Shown here piece after piece: positions 55,378 through 64,000 of a DNA stretch of 64,000 nt. Every line of letters starts with the position of its first letter. The stretch's first letter is position 1. The position numbers were made by a program, and so were the translations under genes. Below the pieces are notes generated by a model. That model was not told the origin of the DNA and searched no databases. It saw only the letters and a program-made list of their open reading frames with translations. The DNA comes from Exiguobacterium sp. BMC-KP (GTDB lineage: Bacteria > Bacillota > Bacilli > Exiguobacteriales > Exiguobacteriaceae), in NCBI RefSeq assembly GCF_001275385.1, contig NZ_LGIW01000014.1, forward strand, positions 62,001 to 126,000, in the 5' to 3' direction.

Positions 55378-56677
55378 AATGTGTTTCGGAAGCAGCGACA
55401 AGATCCGTCGTCAGTGTCGTCAAGCCTTGTGTCGTCTTACTGAGACCTTGGATCGTCTCGACGATTTGCCCGAGGTTTTCTTTGTTGCGTCCAAACAAGG
55501 TGAGGGAATTCTCCATTTCACTCTTAACGGTTTGAATTCCTTGTTTAACTTGTTGCAATTCTTGCTGAGATGCGGTGTTGGCACGTGTAATGTCTTCCAT
55601 CTGAGAAACGAGTTGTGTGATATTACCATTGTTCTTTTGAATCAGACCGTTGATACTGCTACTCAACGATTTCGCATTCTCGGCAAGGTTTCGAACTTCC
55701 GTCGCGACGACAGCAAATCCTTTACCGTGTTCACCGGCACGTGCTGCTTCAATCGAAGCATTCAACGCGAGTAAGTTCGTCTGATTGGCGATCGCTTCGA
55801 TGCTTTGCGTCATCTGGACGATCTCATCCGATGTCGTCTTCAATTCATGGATGCTTTCAAGCGAAGTACCAACTTGTTGTGTCGATTGAGCGAATTGTTG
55901 CTCCATCTGTTGCATCTGTCGTTCGTTAGCAATCGTCATTTGAACGAGTTGCTGGCTTGTCTGCTCCGTCTGAGCTGTTTCTGCTAATACTTGTGAAGCA
56001 CGTCGGCTCGTCTCGATGATGGCATGATCCGTGTGCTCAACTGAGCTTGCGACTTCTTGACTGACACGAACGACGTCCGTCAAAAGTTGACGGCGTGACT
56101 CGTTCGCCGTCGTCACTTCATTCAAGCGAGAATCGACGTACTGGCTCGTCACGATCTGAGCGTCTAAGTTCATTGCGTGAGTCAATGCAAGCACAGCTGT
56201 TGTCAGTTGTGCTGGGTCATGCTGATAGTGTTCGACGATTTTTGGAATCAACAACGTCTGAAACGCAGCATACGAAGCGATGAACCAAGTGACGGGAACG
56301 AAGTTGTGTTTATGTGTCTGTCCCATTCGCGTACGCATCGCGAGGAATGACTCGTTCATATTTCCTGTCAGTAGACTCGTGAAGTAGTCAGCAAAGACTT
56401 TCTTCAGTCGTTCGCGTGTCGACGATTGTTTTGCGATGGTTGCCATCTCAGGATTTAATAGAAGATGATCGAGGACCTGTTCAAGAACCTCATCTAAGAT
56501 GCCTTGAACGACAGGTGCCATCGATTTAAGTGTCTGTAGCTGTTCTTCTGTATACCCCATGTATACGAGACGGGATGTGAGATCAGGATCTGCCGTCTTC
56601 GTAATGAGACGGGAATCAGGAAAGCCGATGGTAGCTTGATAAGCCGAAGTAGTCTTACTTTTAAAAGGATTACGCAC
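55376..56677 (-). CDS. hemAT: Heme-based aerotactic transducer HemAT
   Basis: 433 residues, cytoplasmic oxygen sensor for aerotaxis. N-terminal sensor globin (about 25-190) with the proximal His122 in [15 protein letters not shown], aligned with the Bacillus heme ligand; then a chemoreceptor signalling domain with tip [21 protein letters not shown]. No membrane segments. The GTG at 56677 follows GGAGG and gives the Bacillus length (432); the frame to 56824 is rejected. Confidence 0.92.
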   Translation of the reverse strand: MRNPFKSKTTSAYQATIGFPDSRLITKTADPDLTSRLVYMGYTEEQLQTLKSMAPVVQGILDEVLEQVLDHLLLNPEMATIAKQSSTRERLKKVFADYFTSLLTGNMNESFLAMRTRMGQTHKHNFVPVTWFIASYAAFQTLLIPKIVEHYQHDPAQLTTAVLALTHAMNLDAQIVTSQYVDSRLNEVTTANESRRQLLTDVVRVSQEVASSVEHTDHAIIETSRRASQVLAETAQTEQTSQQLVQMTIANERQMQQMEQQFAQSTQQVGTSLESIHELKTTSDEIVQMTQSIEAIANQTNLLALNASIEAARAGEHGKGFAVVATEVRNLAENAKSLSSSINGLIQKNNGNITQLVSQMEDITRANTASQQELQQVKQGIQTVKSEMENSLTLFGRNKENLGQIVETIQGLSKTTQGLTTLTTDLVAASETH

Positions 56678-56800
56678 GTAGTTGCCTCCAATACTCAAGA
56701 TGTGAATAAAATGATGTCTGTTTCTTATCGGTTCATCTTGCCGAAGCGATACTGGTTTTCGAAAAAAAGACAAAAATATTGAAAAACATTGACCGGAAAC

Positions 56801-56827
56801 AAAAAAACTCATGGCAAGCGCCATGAG
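56801..56827 (-). terminator. Terminator of the 74-residue ORF
   Basis: CTCATGGC/GCCATGAG stem with T7 on the minus strand. Confidence 0.85.
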
Positions 56828-56848
56828 GAGAATGGAAAAAGAACAGGA

Positions 56849-57073
56849 TTAGACTGGTTGGTCTTCCTGAAATGCTTTTTTAGCGTCCACGATCGAGCGC
56901 ATTCGTTGAACGCAAGCTTGAACGAATTGAATGTCAATGGAGGTGAAACGGGTGACAGGTCCACGAGCTGACTCGGCACTGAATGTGAAGGTTCCGAGAT
57001 TCCAAAGTTCGATTTTAAATCGTTTTCCTTTGTTGTCGTCGAAGTGTTCTACGAATTCGATTTTCGGTACCAT
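56849..57073 (-). CDS. Small hypothetical protein, 74 residues
   Basis: Soluble: beta-rich N-terminal half (KIEFVEHFDDNKGKRFKIEL) and helical C-terminal half ending AFQEDQPV. AAGGAGGGG ribosome site eight bases before the ATG and its own terminator. Family not recognised. Confidence 0.75.
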   Translation of the reverse strand: MVPKIEFVEHFDDNKGKRFKIELWNLGTFTFSAESARGPVTRFTSIDIQFVQACVQRMRSIVDAKKAFQEDQPV

Positions 57074-57110
57074 ACGAACCCCTCCTTACTCCGTACATTC
57101 CCGCTTTTCA

Positions 57111-57151
57111 AAAAATAAAAAAGCCAAACTGCGTGTTAGAAGCAGTTTGGC
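57111..57151 (-). terminator. Terminator of the copper operon
   Basis: GCCAAACTGC/GCAGTTTGGC stem; minus-strand tract TTTTTTATTTTT. Confidence 0.85.
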
Positions 57152-57159
57152 ATGAAAAT

Positions 57160-57366
57160 TTAAGCAGTCGGTACATCGTAGCCGATTTCTTCGATCGCAT
57201 CGACGAGACGTTCACGAGGAACATCCTCGTGCTGGACTGTAACCTGGTTTTGTTCGAGTGAGACAGTAGCATGTTGTACACCTTCGACTTCAGATAAAGC
57301 TGATTCGACACTTGCTTTACAGTGATTGCATGTCATACCGATAACAGATAATGTTGTTTCTTTCAT
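57160..57366 (-). CDS. copZ: Copper chaperone CopZ
   Basis: 68-residue HMA-domain protein with the Cu(I)-binding motif GMTCNHC (10-16). Delivers copper to CopA. Overlaps the end of copA by four bases (ATGA). Confidence 0.94.
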   Translation of the reverse strand: MKETTLSVIGMTCNHCKASVESALSEVEGVQHATVSLEQNQVTVQHEDVPRERLVDAIEEIGYDVPTA

Positions 57367-59492
57367 GATGATGTTCCTCCTTCAGATAGTGGGGTACGTT
57401 TTAATCGTAACGCATTCGTCACGACAGAGACAGAGCTGAATGCCATCGCGGCACCCGCAAGCCATGGGGCAAGCAGACCGAGAAAGGCGACCGGAATACC
57501 AATCGTGTTATAACCGAGTGCAAAGACGAGATTTTGACGAATGTTTTTCATCGTCTGCTCACTCAGCTCGATCGCAAGTAAAACTTGTTTTAAGTCGTGT
57601 CCAAGTAGCGTCACGTCGGCTGCTTCAAGGGCAACGTCCGTTCCGCTACCGAGCGCGATGCCGACATCTGCTGTTACGAGAGCAGGGGCATCATTGATAC
57701 CGTCTCCGACCATCGCGACACGTTTCGTTTGTTGAAGTGACTGAATGACATCTGCCTTTTCAATCGGCAAAACGTCAGCAAAGACGAACGCTGGATCCAG
57801 TCCCAGTTCTGTTGCTAAATGATCAGCGACTTCACGACGATCACCGGTCAAGAGATATACTTCTTTTGTCTCGCGCAACCGCTTGATCGTTTCTTTCGCT
57901 GAATCTTTTAGCGCGTCACGGATGGCGTATCCGGCTGCAACTTCTCCATCGACAGCGACGTATACGAGAGTCGCTCCAGGTGATGTCCAATCAGGAAGAA
58001 TGATGTTTCGTTCCTGCATCATTCGCGCCGATCCGACGATGAGATCATGTCCCATGATTTGTCCCGTGATCCCACGTCCTGATTCGACGTGGAACCGTTC
58101 GATATCAAAGACGACATCCCGTTCTGCTGTGATGGCGCGAGCAAGAGGGTGTTCCGATTGCCGTTCAAGCGCAGCAGCGAAATCGAGCGCTGTCTCCGTA
58201 CCGAACGTTTCGACGACGACAGGGCGACCGACTGTCAGTGTTCCGGTCTTATCAAAGACGACAGCATCGACATGTTGAAGATTCTCGAGTTGAGCGCCCC
58301 CTTTAAAGAGAATCCCTCGTTCAGCCCCTTTTCCAGTTCCGACCATGATCGAAGTCGGTGTCGCAAGTCCGAGTGCACATGGACAAGCGATGACGAGCAC
58401 CGCGATGGCAGGACGAATCGCTTCCGCAAAGGATCCACTGATCATCCACCAAGCGGCTAACGTCAGAAGCGCGATGGCAACGACGATCGGCACGAACACA
58501 CCAGAAATCCGATCGGCTTGTCGTTGAATCGGTGCCTTTTCAGTCTGCGCTTGTTCGACGACACGAATGATTTGTGAAAGAACTGTCGCTTGTCCGATCT
58601 TTGTCGCTTCGACTTGTAAAGATCCGTTCGTATTCAGCGTACCACCAATGACGGATGCCCCAACCGTTTTATGAACAGGCGCAGATTCACCGGTCAACAT
58701 CGATTCATCGAGATACGCGTCGCCTGAGCGAATGATACCATCTGTCGGAATTTTATTCCCAGGTTTTACGAGTAAGATCATCCCGGTTTGAATTGCATCG
58801 ATGGAGACCGTTCGTTCCTGTCCGTCCTCTAAGATGACGGCTTCCTTTGCTTGTAGGGAGAGCAGGCTTTTAATTGCTCCCGTCGTCTGTTGTTTCGCAC
58901 GGTCTTCGAGGACCTTGCCGAGTAAGACGAGTGTAATCAGAATCGCACTCGTCTCAAAGTAGAGATGCGGCATATCAGAGACGAGTAGCATTTCAGCAAC
59001 GGAATAAAAGTAGGCTGCCGATGTTCCGAGTGCAACGAGGACATCCATGTTGGCACTCCCACTCCGTAAACTTTTATAAGCCCCACTATAGAAGGGCGCT
59101 CCGATGATGAATTGCACCGGTGTCGCTAAAGCAAACTGTAGCCACGGATTCATTAAGAATGGAAGGTGGAACGGACTGTTTGGAATATGCGTCAGCATGC
59201 TCGCGAGCAACGGTAACGATAGAATGGCCGCGATCATAAAGCGATACAGCATCCGGCGATTCGATTTTGTTGCGTGTGGTGCTTGTTTGACCGTTGCCCC
59301 GTAGCCGATTTTTCGGATTTTTTCGATGATCGCTTGATCGTCATAAGAATCAGAAATCGAAACACGAGCGGTTTCAAGCGGCAAGTTGACCGTTGCTTCA
59401 ACCCCGTCCATCCGGTTGAGGACTTTTTCAATCCGGGCGGAGCAGGCGGCACACGTCATGCCTTCAATATCAAACTCAATCGTTTTTGACAT
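57363..59492 (-). CDS. copA: Copper-exporting P1B-type ATPase
   Basis: 709 residues. One N-terminal HMA domain with GMTCAAC (11-17); Bacillus CopA has two. Eight membrane helices, the translocation motif ACPCALGLATP, phosphorylation site DKTGTLTVG, the HP motif (QSEHPLARA) and GDGINDAPAL. Pumps Cu(I) out. Between csoR and copZ in a three-gene operon; GGAGGG ribosome site. Confidence 0.95.
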   Translation of the reverse strand: MSKTIEFDIEGMTCAACSARIEKVLNRMDGVEATVNLPLETARVSISDSYDDQAIIEKIRKIGYGATVKQAPHATKSNRRMLYRFMIAAILSLPLLASMLTHIPNSPFHLPFLMNPWLQFALATPVQFIIGAPFYSGAYKSLRSGSANMDVLVALGTSAAYFYSVAEMLLVSDMPHLYFETSAILITLVLLGKVLEDRAKQQTTGAIKSLLSLQAKEAVILEDGQERTVSIDAIQTGMILLVKPGNKIPTDGIIRSGDAYLDESMLTGESAPVHKTVGASVIGGTLNTNGSLQVEATKIGQATVLSQIIRVVEQAQTEKAPIQRQADRISGVFVPIVVAIALLTLAAWWMISGSFAEAIRPAIAVLVIACPCALGLATPTSIMVGTGKGAERGILFKGGAQLENLQHVDAVVFDKTGTLTVGRPVVVETFGTETALDFAAALERQSEHPLARAITAERDVVFDIERFHVESGRGITGQIMGHDLIVGSARMMQERNIILPDWTSPGATLVYVAVDGEVAAGYAIRDALKDSAKETIKRLRETKEVYLLTGDRREVADHLATELGLDPAFVFADVLPIEKADVIQSLQQTKRVAMVGDGINDAPALVTADVGIALGSGTDVALEAADVTLLGHDLKQVLLAIELSEQTMKNIRQNLVFALGYNTIGIPVAFLGLLAPWLAGAAMAFSSVSVVTNALRLKRTPLSEGGTSS

Positions 59493-59505
59493 CAGAAAAC
59501 CCTCC

Positions 59506-59802
59506 TTACTTTTTCAATCGAGCGATGACCGACATCAATTCATCGACGTAAGCGTCCGTACTATCTTGACGGGTGGCGACTTCATGCATGCACATCTTAA
59601 CGTGGCGTTCGATGATTTGTAGTTCGACTTGCCGCAAAGCTGCTTGGATTGATGCCGTTTGCGTCAAAATGTCGATACAATACCGATCTTCAGCGACCAT
59701 ATTAGCAATCCCGCGGACTTGTCCTTCGATGCGCTTCAATCGCTTCATCAACGCATCTTGTTCTTCATTCGTTCGTGGAACGACGGGGTGATCGTGTGTC
59801 AT
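59506..59802 (-). CDS. csoR: Copper-sensing transcriptional repressor CsoR
   Basis: 98 residues, all-helical. Copper ligands Cys42, His67 and Cys71 form the C-H-C triad (RYCIDIL, ERHVKMCMHE). Without copper it represses the csoR-copA-copZ operon. AAAGGAGG ribosome site. Confidence 0.95.
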   Translation of the reverse strand: MTHDHPVVPRTNEEQDALMKRLKRIEGQVRGIANMVAEDRYCIDILTQTASIQAALRQVELQIIERHVKMCMHEVATRQDSTDAYVDELMSVIARLKK

Positions 59803-59851
59803 AGTCGTGCCTCCTTTGGTGATCTTGTTGTTATCTTTACTCTAACATATA

Positions 59852-59866
59852 GGTATGGGGGGTACC
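59852..59866. promoter_or_regulatory. Candidate CsoR operator
   Basis: GGTATGGGGGGTACC: G-tract flanked by the GGTA/TACC inverted repeat, typical of CsoR boxes, 50 bases upstream of csoR. Confidence 0.65.
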
Positions 59867-59887
59867 AGTATATAGCTTAAGAAATAA

Positions 59888-59916
59888 AAAAGCAGTCGCG
59901 AGAGGCGACTGCTTTT
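59888..59916. terminator. Terminator of the MFS exporter gene
   Basis: AAAAGCAGTCGC/GCGACTGCTTTT hairpin. Confidence 0.85.
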
Positions 59917-59920
59917 GCAC

Positions 59921-61456
59921 TTACTGATTGGAAACTTGTGGTTTGACGATCGTTTCGTTCAATGAGCGTTGATCGCTGATGATATCTTCGGCTTGTGTCG
60001 CCCGTTTAATGAAGAAGGCAAGGACGAATGCTAGACCAGCGATGAACGTCGAGATGAAGAACGCATAGTTGATTCCGTCAAGCGTCGCTTGCATCGTAAT
60101 CTGCTGTTTCAGAGCAGCAGCCGCTTCAGCTGTCGGTTGACTCGTCATGTTCTTCGCCGCTTCAGCCGCGAGTTCTGTCCCACGTGTCTTCGCATGCGTC
60201 GACATGATCGTTACGAGCAAGGCTGTTCCGATCGCACCGGATACTTGTTGCAACGTATTGTTCATCGCTGTTCCGTGTGGATAGTAGCGCGTTGGTAACT
60301 GGTTTAAACCGTTCGTCGAGACTGGCATCATGACCATTGACATCCCGAACATCCGTAACGAATACAGGACGATCAGATGCGTATACGTCGTATCCATCTC
60401 GAGCTGACTGAAGTAGTAACTGGTAACGACTGTGATGAACAAACCAGTCAACGCAAGAGGACGTCCACCGATCTTATCAAACAGTTTCCCGTTGATCGGT
60501 GACATGACGGCCATCAAGATGGCACCTGGTAATAGCATGAGACCCGCATCAAGTGGTGAGATACCGCGAATCGTCTGGACATAGATCGGAAGCAATAACA
60601 TGCCCGAGAACATCGCCATCGTGACGACCATCGAGATGGCAGAAGACAAGGCGAACATCGGGTAACGATAAATCTTGAAGTTGAGCATCGGACGTTCCAT
60701 ATGGAGCTGACGGTAAATGAATGTCACGAGTGCGATGACTCCGACGATCAAAGCTCCATAGACGTGGAAGCTATCCCAACCTTTAGAGCCAGCTGAGCTG
60801 AATCCATACAGTAAGCCACCGAAACCAAGTGACGAAAGTGCCACGGAAGCGAGATCGATCCGAGTGGCAGACCGTTCCTTGACGTCACGAAGTAAGAAGA
60901 AACCAGCAACGAGCACGATCAAGGCGATTGGTGTGATGAAGTGGAACAACATCCGCCAATCATAGTGCTCGATGATCCAACCAGACAACGTCGGTCCGAT
61001 TGCTGGGGCACCCATCATGATTAATCCGAAGAAGCCCATCGCAGTCCCACGTTTTTCAATCGGGAAACTGACGAGCATGACGTTCATCAGTAACGGCATC
61101 ATGATCGCAGAACCAGATGCTTGAATCATCCGTCCTGCAAGCAAGACAGGGAAGACTTCTGCGAAGCCGGCAAGAATCGTTCCAGCCGAGAAGAGCGTCA
61201 TCGCGAGTAAGAAGAGGCGACGAACCGAATATTTTTGAATCAAGAACGCAGATGTCGGAATCAAGACACCGTTGACAAGCATGAAACCAGTTGACAGCCA
61301 TTGAGCAGTTGATGGTTCAATCGCAAGATCCTTCATGATCGAAGGCAGGGCGATGTTGAGCAACGTATTATTTAAGAAAGCAATGAATGCCCCGATCATC
61401 AAAACGGCGAGAATGCCGTAAGGAGCTCGAGCTGTGTGAGTTGCACTTTGTTGCAT
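59921..61456 (-). CDS. EmrB/QacA-family (DHA2) multidrug efflux MFS transporter
   Basis: 511 residues, 14 helices. FLNNTLLNIALPSIMKDL is the DHA2 TM1 motif D1-like block; GRMIQASGSAIMMPLLMNV and GPTLSGWIIEHYDWRMLF (motif C) follow. Exports lipophilic drugs. AGGAGG ribosome site. Direct ACGGT repeats lie in its promoter but no regulator gene is next to it. Confidence 0.9.
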   Translation of the reverse strand: MQQSATHTARAPYGILAVLMIGAFIAFLNNTLLNIALPSIMKDLAIEPSTAQWLSTGFMLVNGVLIPTSAFLIQKYSVRRLFLLAMTLFSAGTILAGFAEVFPVLLAGRMIQASGSAIMMPLLMNVMLVSFPIEKRGTAMGFFGLIMMGAPAIGPTLSGWIIEHYDWRMLFHFITPIALIVLVAGFFLLRDVKERSATRIDLASVALSSLGFGGLLYGFSSAGSKGWDSFHVYGALIVGVIALVTFIYRQLHMERPMLNFKIYRYPMFALSSAISMVVTMAMFSGMLLLPIYVQTIRGISPLDAGLMLLPGAILMAVMSPINGKLFDKIGGRPLALTGLFITVVTSYYFSQLEMDTTYTHLIVLYSLRMFGMSMVMMPVSTNGLNQLPTRYYPHGTAMNNTLQQVSGAIGTALLVTIMSTHAKTRGTELAAEAAKNMTSQPTAEAAAALKQQITMQATLDGINYAFFISTFIAGLAFVLAFFIKRATQAEDIISDQRSLNETIVKPQVSNQ

Positions 61457-61675
61457 AAATATCCTCCTAACTAAACTAACGGTACATATTTCTATACGGT
61501 CGTTCTATCTGTAGTTTATCTTAATCCGATTTAGTTCGAATTACAAATAATAATAGCTAAGAAAGGTAATTTTATTTTTTATGTAAGATTGAAAGCGTTT
61601 TTCTAGTGAAGTAAACAAGGAAAGAAGCATGTTGTACACTCGACATCGCTTCCTAGGATAACGATTCGTGGTAAA

Positions 61676-61716
61676 CAAAAAAGCGCAATCCTTCTCGTTA
61701 AAGAAAAATTGCGCTT
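61676..61716 (-). terminator. Terminator of the bacilliredoxin operon
   Basis: AAGCGCAAT/ATTGCGCTT stem, T5 on the minus strand. Confidence 0.75.
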
Positions 61717-61749
61717 GGTCTTCAGTTTGAAACAGCCGGAAGTCTAGCA

Positions 61750-62076
61750 TTACTGGACGTTCGTTTCGAGTGCATCTTTCGTGATGTCGTAATGCGAGGC
61801 TGTCCAGACCGATTTACCGTCTTGAATGAATAAGACTTGTGGTGACTCGTGTCGAACGCTGTAATGTTCGGCGATGTGATTCGATAAGGTCCGAGCTTCT
61901 TGGACGAAAAGATATGCTGTTGGAACAGACGTTTCATCTGCAAACTTCGTATACTCCGAGAATCCTGCGGCACTAATCGGACATGTCGTGCTGTGTTTGC
62001 AAATCACGAACGCGTTGTGTTCGGACGCAAATTGATCAAAATCAGAAATGGATTGCAGCTTACGTGGTTGTGTCAT
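61750..62076 (-). CDS. brxC: Monothiol bacilliredoxin (YtxJ/BrxC)
   Basis: 108-residue thioredoxin-fold protein. Active site TTCPIS (single catalytic Cys) after FVICKHS, the signature of YtxJ, which removes bacillithiol from proteins. ATG 62076 with GGAGG nine bases upstream is preferred over ATG 62085. It follows the TPP enzyme gene closely (stop at 62082) and is likely cotranscribed. Implies that the cell makes bacillithiol. Confidence 0.9.
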   Translation of the reverse strand: MTQPRKLQSISDFDQFASEHNAFVICKHSTTCPISAAGFSEYTKFADETSVPTAYLFVQEARTLSNHIAEHYSVRHESPQVLFIQDGKSVWTASHYDITKDALETNVQ

Positions 62077-62081
62077 GTATA

Positions 62082-63710
62082 TCATCCTCCATACGTCCGG
62101 AGACGTTCACTTAACTTTAGATTTTCCCGGTAATCGACCGGACAGTCAATCAAAACGGGTCCATCACTTGCAAATGCTTGGTCAAGACAATGTGCGAGGG
62201 AGCCGTGTTCACCGACACGGAGACCGAGTGCGCCGAAAGCATGAGCCAGTTGAACGAGGTCTGGATTGTCAAACGTGATGTAAGACGAACGCCCAAACGC
62301 TTGTTGTTGTTTCCATTCAATCAGTCCATAGGTTCCGTCACGCCAAATCAATACGACGAGCGGAAGCTTCAGACGAACAGCGGTCTCGAGATCTTGTCCA
62401 TTCATCAAAAAGGCACCATCTCCAGCGGCACAGGCGATTCGCCGGTCCGGATATAACAGCTTGGCTGCGAGCGCACTCGATAAACCATAGCCCATCGAAG
62501 CAAATCCGTTGGAAATGAATAACTGATCCGGACGTGTCGTTTGATAATGGCGTGCGAGCCAGACTTTGTGTGCACCAACGTCCGAGAAGACCATGCCATC
62601 CTCCCCGACAGTTCGTTCGAGTTCACGGACGATACTTTGAGGATGTAAAGGCAGGGCAAGCGAGTACGTTTCTTGAATCTCGTCGCGTAATTTATCGCGA
62701 TCTTGTTGCCAGTCGTTCCACGCACGCTCGGGCAGTAAAGGAGTCAATACAGTCAGCATATCGACGAGTGGTCCGACTACGTTCGCGACAACCGGATAAT
62801 AAGCATCGATTTCGTGAGGATTCGTATCCAAATGGACGATCGGTGTCTTTTTCGGATTCCATTTTTGCGGAGGTAACTCCGTAATATCGTAGCCCACCGT
62901 AATGATGAGGTCACTCGAATCGAGAATCCGTTGGTTGTAATCGACGTCTGGTAAACCGATTGTGTGTGCGGCAAGCGGATGGTGTGAAGAAATCGCTCCT
63001 TTTCCCATCATCGTCTCGACGACGGGAGCTTGGAGCTTTTCGACGAATGCTCGAAACGCATCAAGTGCTTGTTGCCGATGAATGCCAAATCCAGCAATGA
63101 TGACCGGACGTTTTGCTCGTTCGATCAGACGTAAGGCGTCAGGATCATCAATCGTCAGGGAATGGAGATGCGTTGGTGTACTGTCCTGCTGTAAGGGTGT
63201 CGCTGCTTGATCACGTTCTTGTGTTGCGATGTCTTCTGGAAAAGAGATATGGGTTGAACCTGGTTTTTCACTTTTTGCTGTCGCGAAGGCACGTCGCACG
63301 ATTTCCGGAATGACCTCCGCCGACAGAACGGATGTACTAGACTTCGTGACCGGACGATAGAGGTCTACGAGGTCAAATATTTGATGCGATGCTTTGTGTT
63401 GCCGTGCTGTCGCTCCTTGACCTGTGATCGCGACGACAGGGGAATGATCCATCGTCGCACTTGCAATACCGGTCATCATATTGGTCGCACCGGGACCAAG
63501 TGTCGATAGGCAGACACCCGGTCGTCCACTCAGGCGACCGAACATCGCTGCCATGAACGCAGCATTCGTTTCGTGACGCGTCGTGATGAACGTGATCGAC
63601 GAACGACTGAGTGATTCGAGTAATGTGATGTTTTCCTCACCGGGAACACCAAAGATATGCGTGACGCCCTCTGCCTCTAAACATTGGACGAACCAATCCG
63701 CCGCGTTCAC
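62082..63710 (-). CDS. Acetolactate-synthase-like TPP enzyme; candidate 2-oxoglutarate decarboxylase
   Basis: 542 residues with the three TPP-enzyme domains. The catalytic Glu47 is in [10 protein letters not shown]; the Mg-TPP motif starts GDGAF (430-434). The strings [39 protein letters not shown] and [10 protein letters not shown] resemble the cyanobacterial 2-oxoglutarate decarboxylase group more than AlsS (which has FGIPGAKI, VTSGPGASN). GTG start at 63710 overlaps the stop of an SSADH gene, so the two are coupled. Expected reaction if so: 2-oxoglutarate to succinic semialdehyde plus CO2. Acetolactate synthase remains the alternative. Confidence 0.8.
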   Translation of the reverse strand: MNAADWFVQCLEAEGVTHIFGVPGEENITLLESLSRSSITFITTRHETNAAFMAAMFGRLSGRPGVCLSTLGPGATNMMTGIASATMDHSPVVAITGQGATARQHKASHQIFDLVDLYRPVTKSSTSVLSAEVIPEIVRRAFATAKSEKPGSTHISFPEDIATQERDQAATPLQQDSTPTHLHSLTIDDPDALRLIERAKRPVIIAGFGIHRQQALDAFRAFVEKLQAPVVETMMGKGAISSHHPLAAHTIGLPDVDYNQRILDSSDLIITVGYDITELPPQKWNPKKTPIVHLDTNPHEIDAYYPVVANVVGPLVDMLTVLTPLLPERAWNDWQQDRDKLRDEIQETYSLALPLHPQSIVRELERTVGEDGMVFSDVGAHKVWLARHYQTTRPDQLFISNGFASMGYGLSSALAAKLLYPDRRIACAAGDGAFLMNGQDLETAVRLKLPLVVLIWRDGTYGLIEWKQQQAFGRSSYITFDNPDLVQLAHAFGALGLRVGEHGSLAHCLDQAFASDGPVLIDCPVDYRENLKLSERLRTYGG

Positions 63711-64000
63711 GCTAGTCCACCGATTGAAATGTACTTCGTCTCGAGATAGGCTTCGAGTCCTTCACTACCACCTTCGCGTCCGAGACCGGATTGTTTCATT
63801 CCACCAAATGGTGCTTGCGCAGCAGAAGGAACACCATCATTCCAGCCGACGATTCCGTAATCAAGCCCTTCGATCGCGCGAATCGCACGGGCGTAATCCT
63901 TCGTAAAGACATACGAAGCGAGACCGAATGGTGTCTGGTTGGCGTAACGAACCGCTTCCTCATCAGAACTGACACGCTGGACGGGAGCAACAGGTCCGAA
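63707..64000 (-). CDS. gabD: Succinate-semialdehyde dehydrogenase-like aldehyde dehydrogenase (N-terminus outside window)
   Basis: Last 97 codons of a gene that begins beyond the window. [41 protein letters not shown] and [15 protein letters not shown] match the C-terminal half of GabD-type SSADH, which oxidises succinic semialdehyde to succinate with NAD(P). The catalytic Cys and Glu lie in the missing part. Its TGA overlaps the GTG of the TPP enzyme. Not visible as a closed frame because of the edge. Confidence 0.85.
   Translation of the reverse strand, partial: FGPVAPVQRVSSDEEAVRYANQTPFGLASYVFTKDYARAIRAIEGLDYGIVGWNDGVPSAAQAPFGGMKQSGLGREGGSEGLEAYLETKYISIGGLA

Noticed and set aside
61490-61520. 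Possible TetR-type operator before the drug exporter
   Set aside because: The ACGGT motifs are direct, not inverted, repeats and there is no regulator gene beside it.
62082-63710. Straight call as catabolic acetolactate synthase AlsS
   Set aside because: Key strings match the 2-oxoglutarate decarboxylase group better, the partner gene is SSADH, and no alsD is adjacent. Kept only as the alternative.

Overview
The window reads as a contiguous stretch of core chromosome from a low-GC Gram-positive bacterium of the order Bacillales. Gene content and order (hemQ-pta, glcU-gdh, guanine-riboswitch xpt-pbuX, lipL/ywfO, ywhB/ywhD/speE/speB, nfeD-floT, csoR-copA-copZ, a bacilliredoxin, HemAT) match Bacillus-type chromosomes. 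Moderate GC, a non-spore-former flavour and the particular set of genes suggest Exiguobacterium. The genus is an inference from remembered family similarities, not a database match. There are no rRNA or tRNA genes, no insertion sequences, no phage genes and no CRISPR array.

Layout. 1-10 kb: glpD (3' end cut by the window edge) behind an inositol-dehydrogenase-like oxidoreductase, YwdI, an SDR with degraded catalytic residues, a lipoprotein nuclease, a CDF metal exporter, the glcU-gdh glucose operon, a UbiB-like kinase, a TRIC-type channel and a DUF423 protein. 10-16.6 kb: hemQ, pta, guanine riboswitch with xpt-pbuX, a CcpA-box amino-acid permease and a rhodanese. 16.7-22 kb: an AT-rich orphan membrane-anchored protein, a chemoreceptor with a sigma-D-like promoter, and a DUF2157/GDYxxLxY membrane pair. 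22.1-26.5 kb: a T-box leader read here as methionine-specific, controlling a SAM hydrolase and a complete ECF transporter. 26.5-31 kb: cstA with a BtsS/BtsR (LytS/LytR)-type two-component system. 31-36.5 kb: folE2, two TerC paralogues, a double YfbR-like HD protein and a Bcr-type efflux pump. 36.6-39.5 kb: a flotillin operon with three small extra genes. 39.5-47 kb: degV, lipL, ywfO, a small kinase-fold protein, nupC-type transporter, an NmrA-like SDR, a tautomerase and ywhD. 47-55 kb: phosphoesterase, betaine transporter, nitroreductase, speE, speB, LysE exporter with its Lrp regulator, and a DUF4397 surface protein with its own class F sortase. 55-64 kb: HemAT, copper operon, a drug exporter, bacilliredoxin, and a TPP enzyme overlapping the end of a succinate-semialdehyde dehydrogenase gene.

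The two most interesting units are: (1) the edge pair at 62,082-64,000, where an acetolactate-synthase-like TPP enzyme is translationally coupled to an SSADH, the arrangement known for the cyanobacterial 2-oxoglutarate decarboxylase/SSADH bypass of the TCA cycle; and (2) the T-box-controlled SAM hydrolase plus ECF transporter, which looks like a methionine-starvation salvage route for an adenosyl-sulfur compound. Carbon-control themes recur: candidate CcpA boxes sit before the amino-acid permease, cstA and the sensor kinase.

Where long open frames run past the plausible start, starts were moved to the codon that has a Shine-Dalgarno sequence and fits the family. Family assignments rest on motifs and remembered sequences only.
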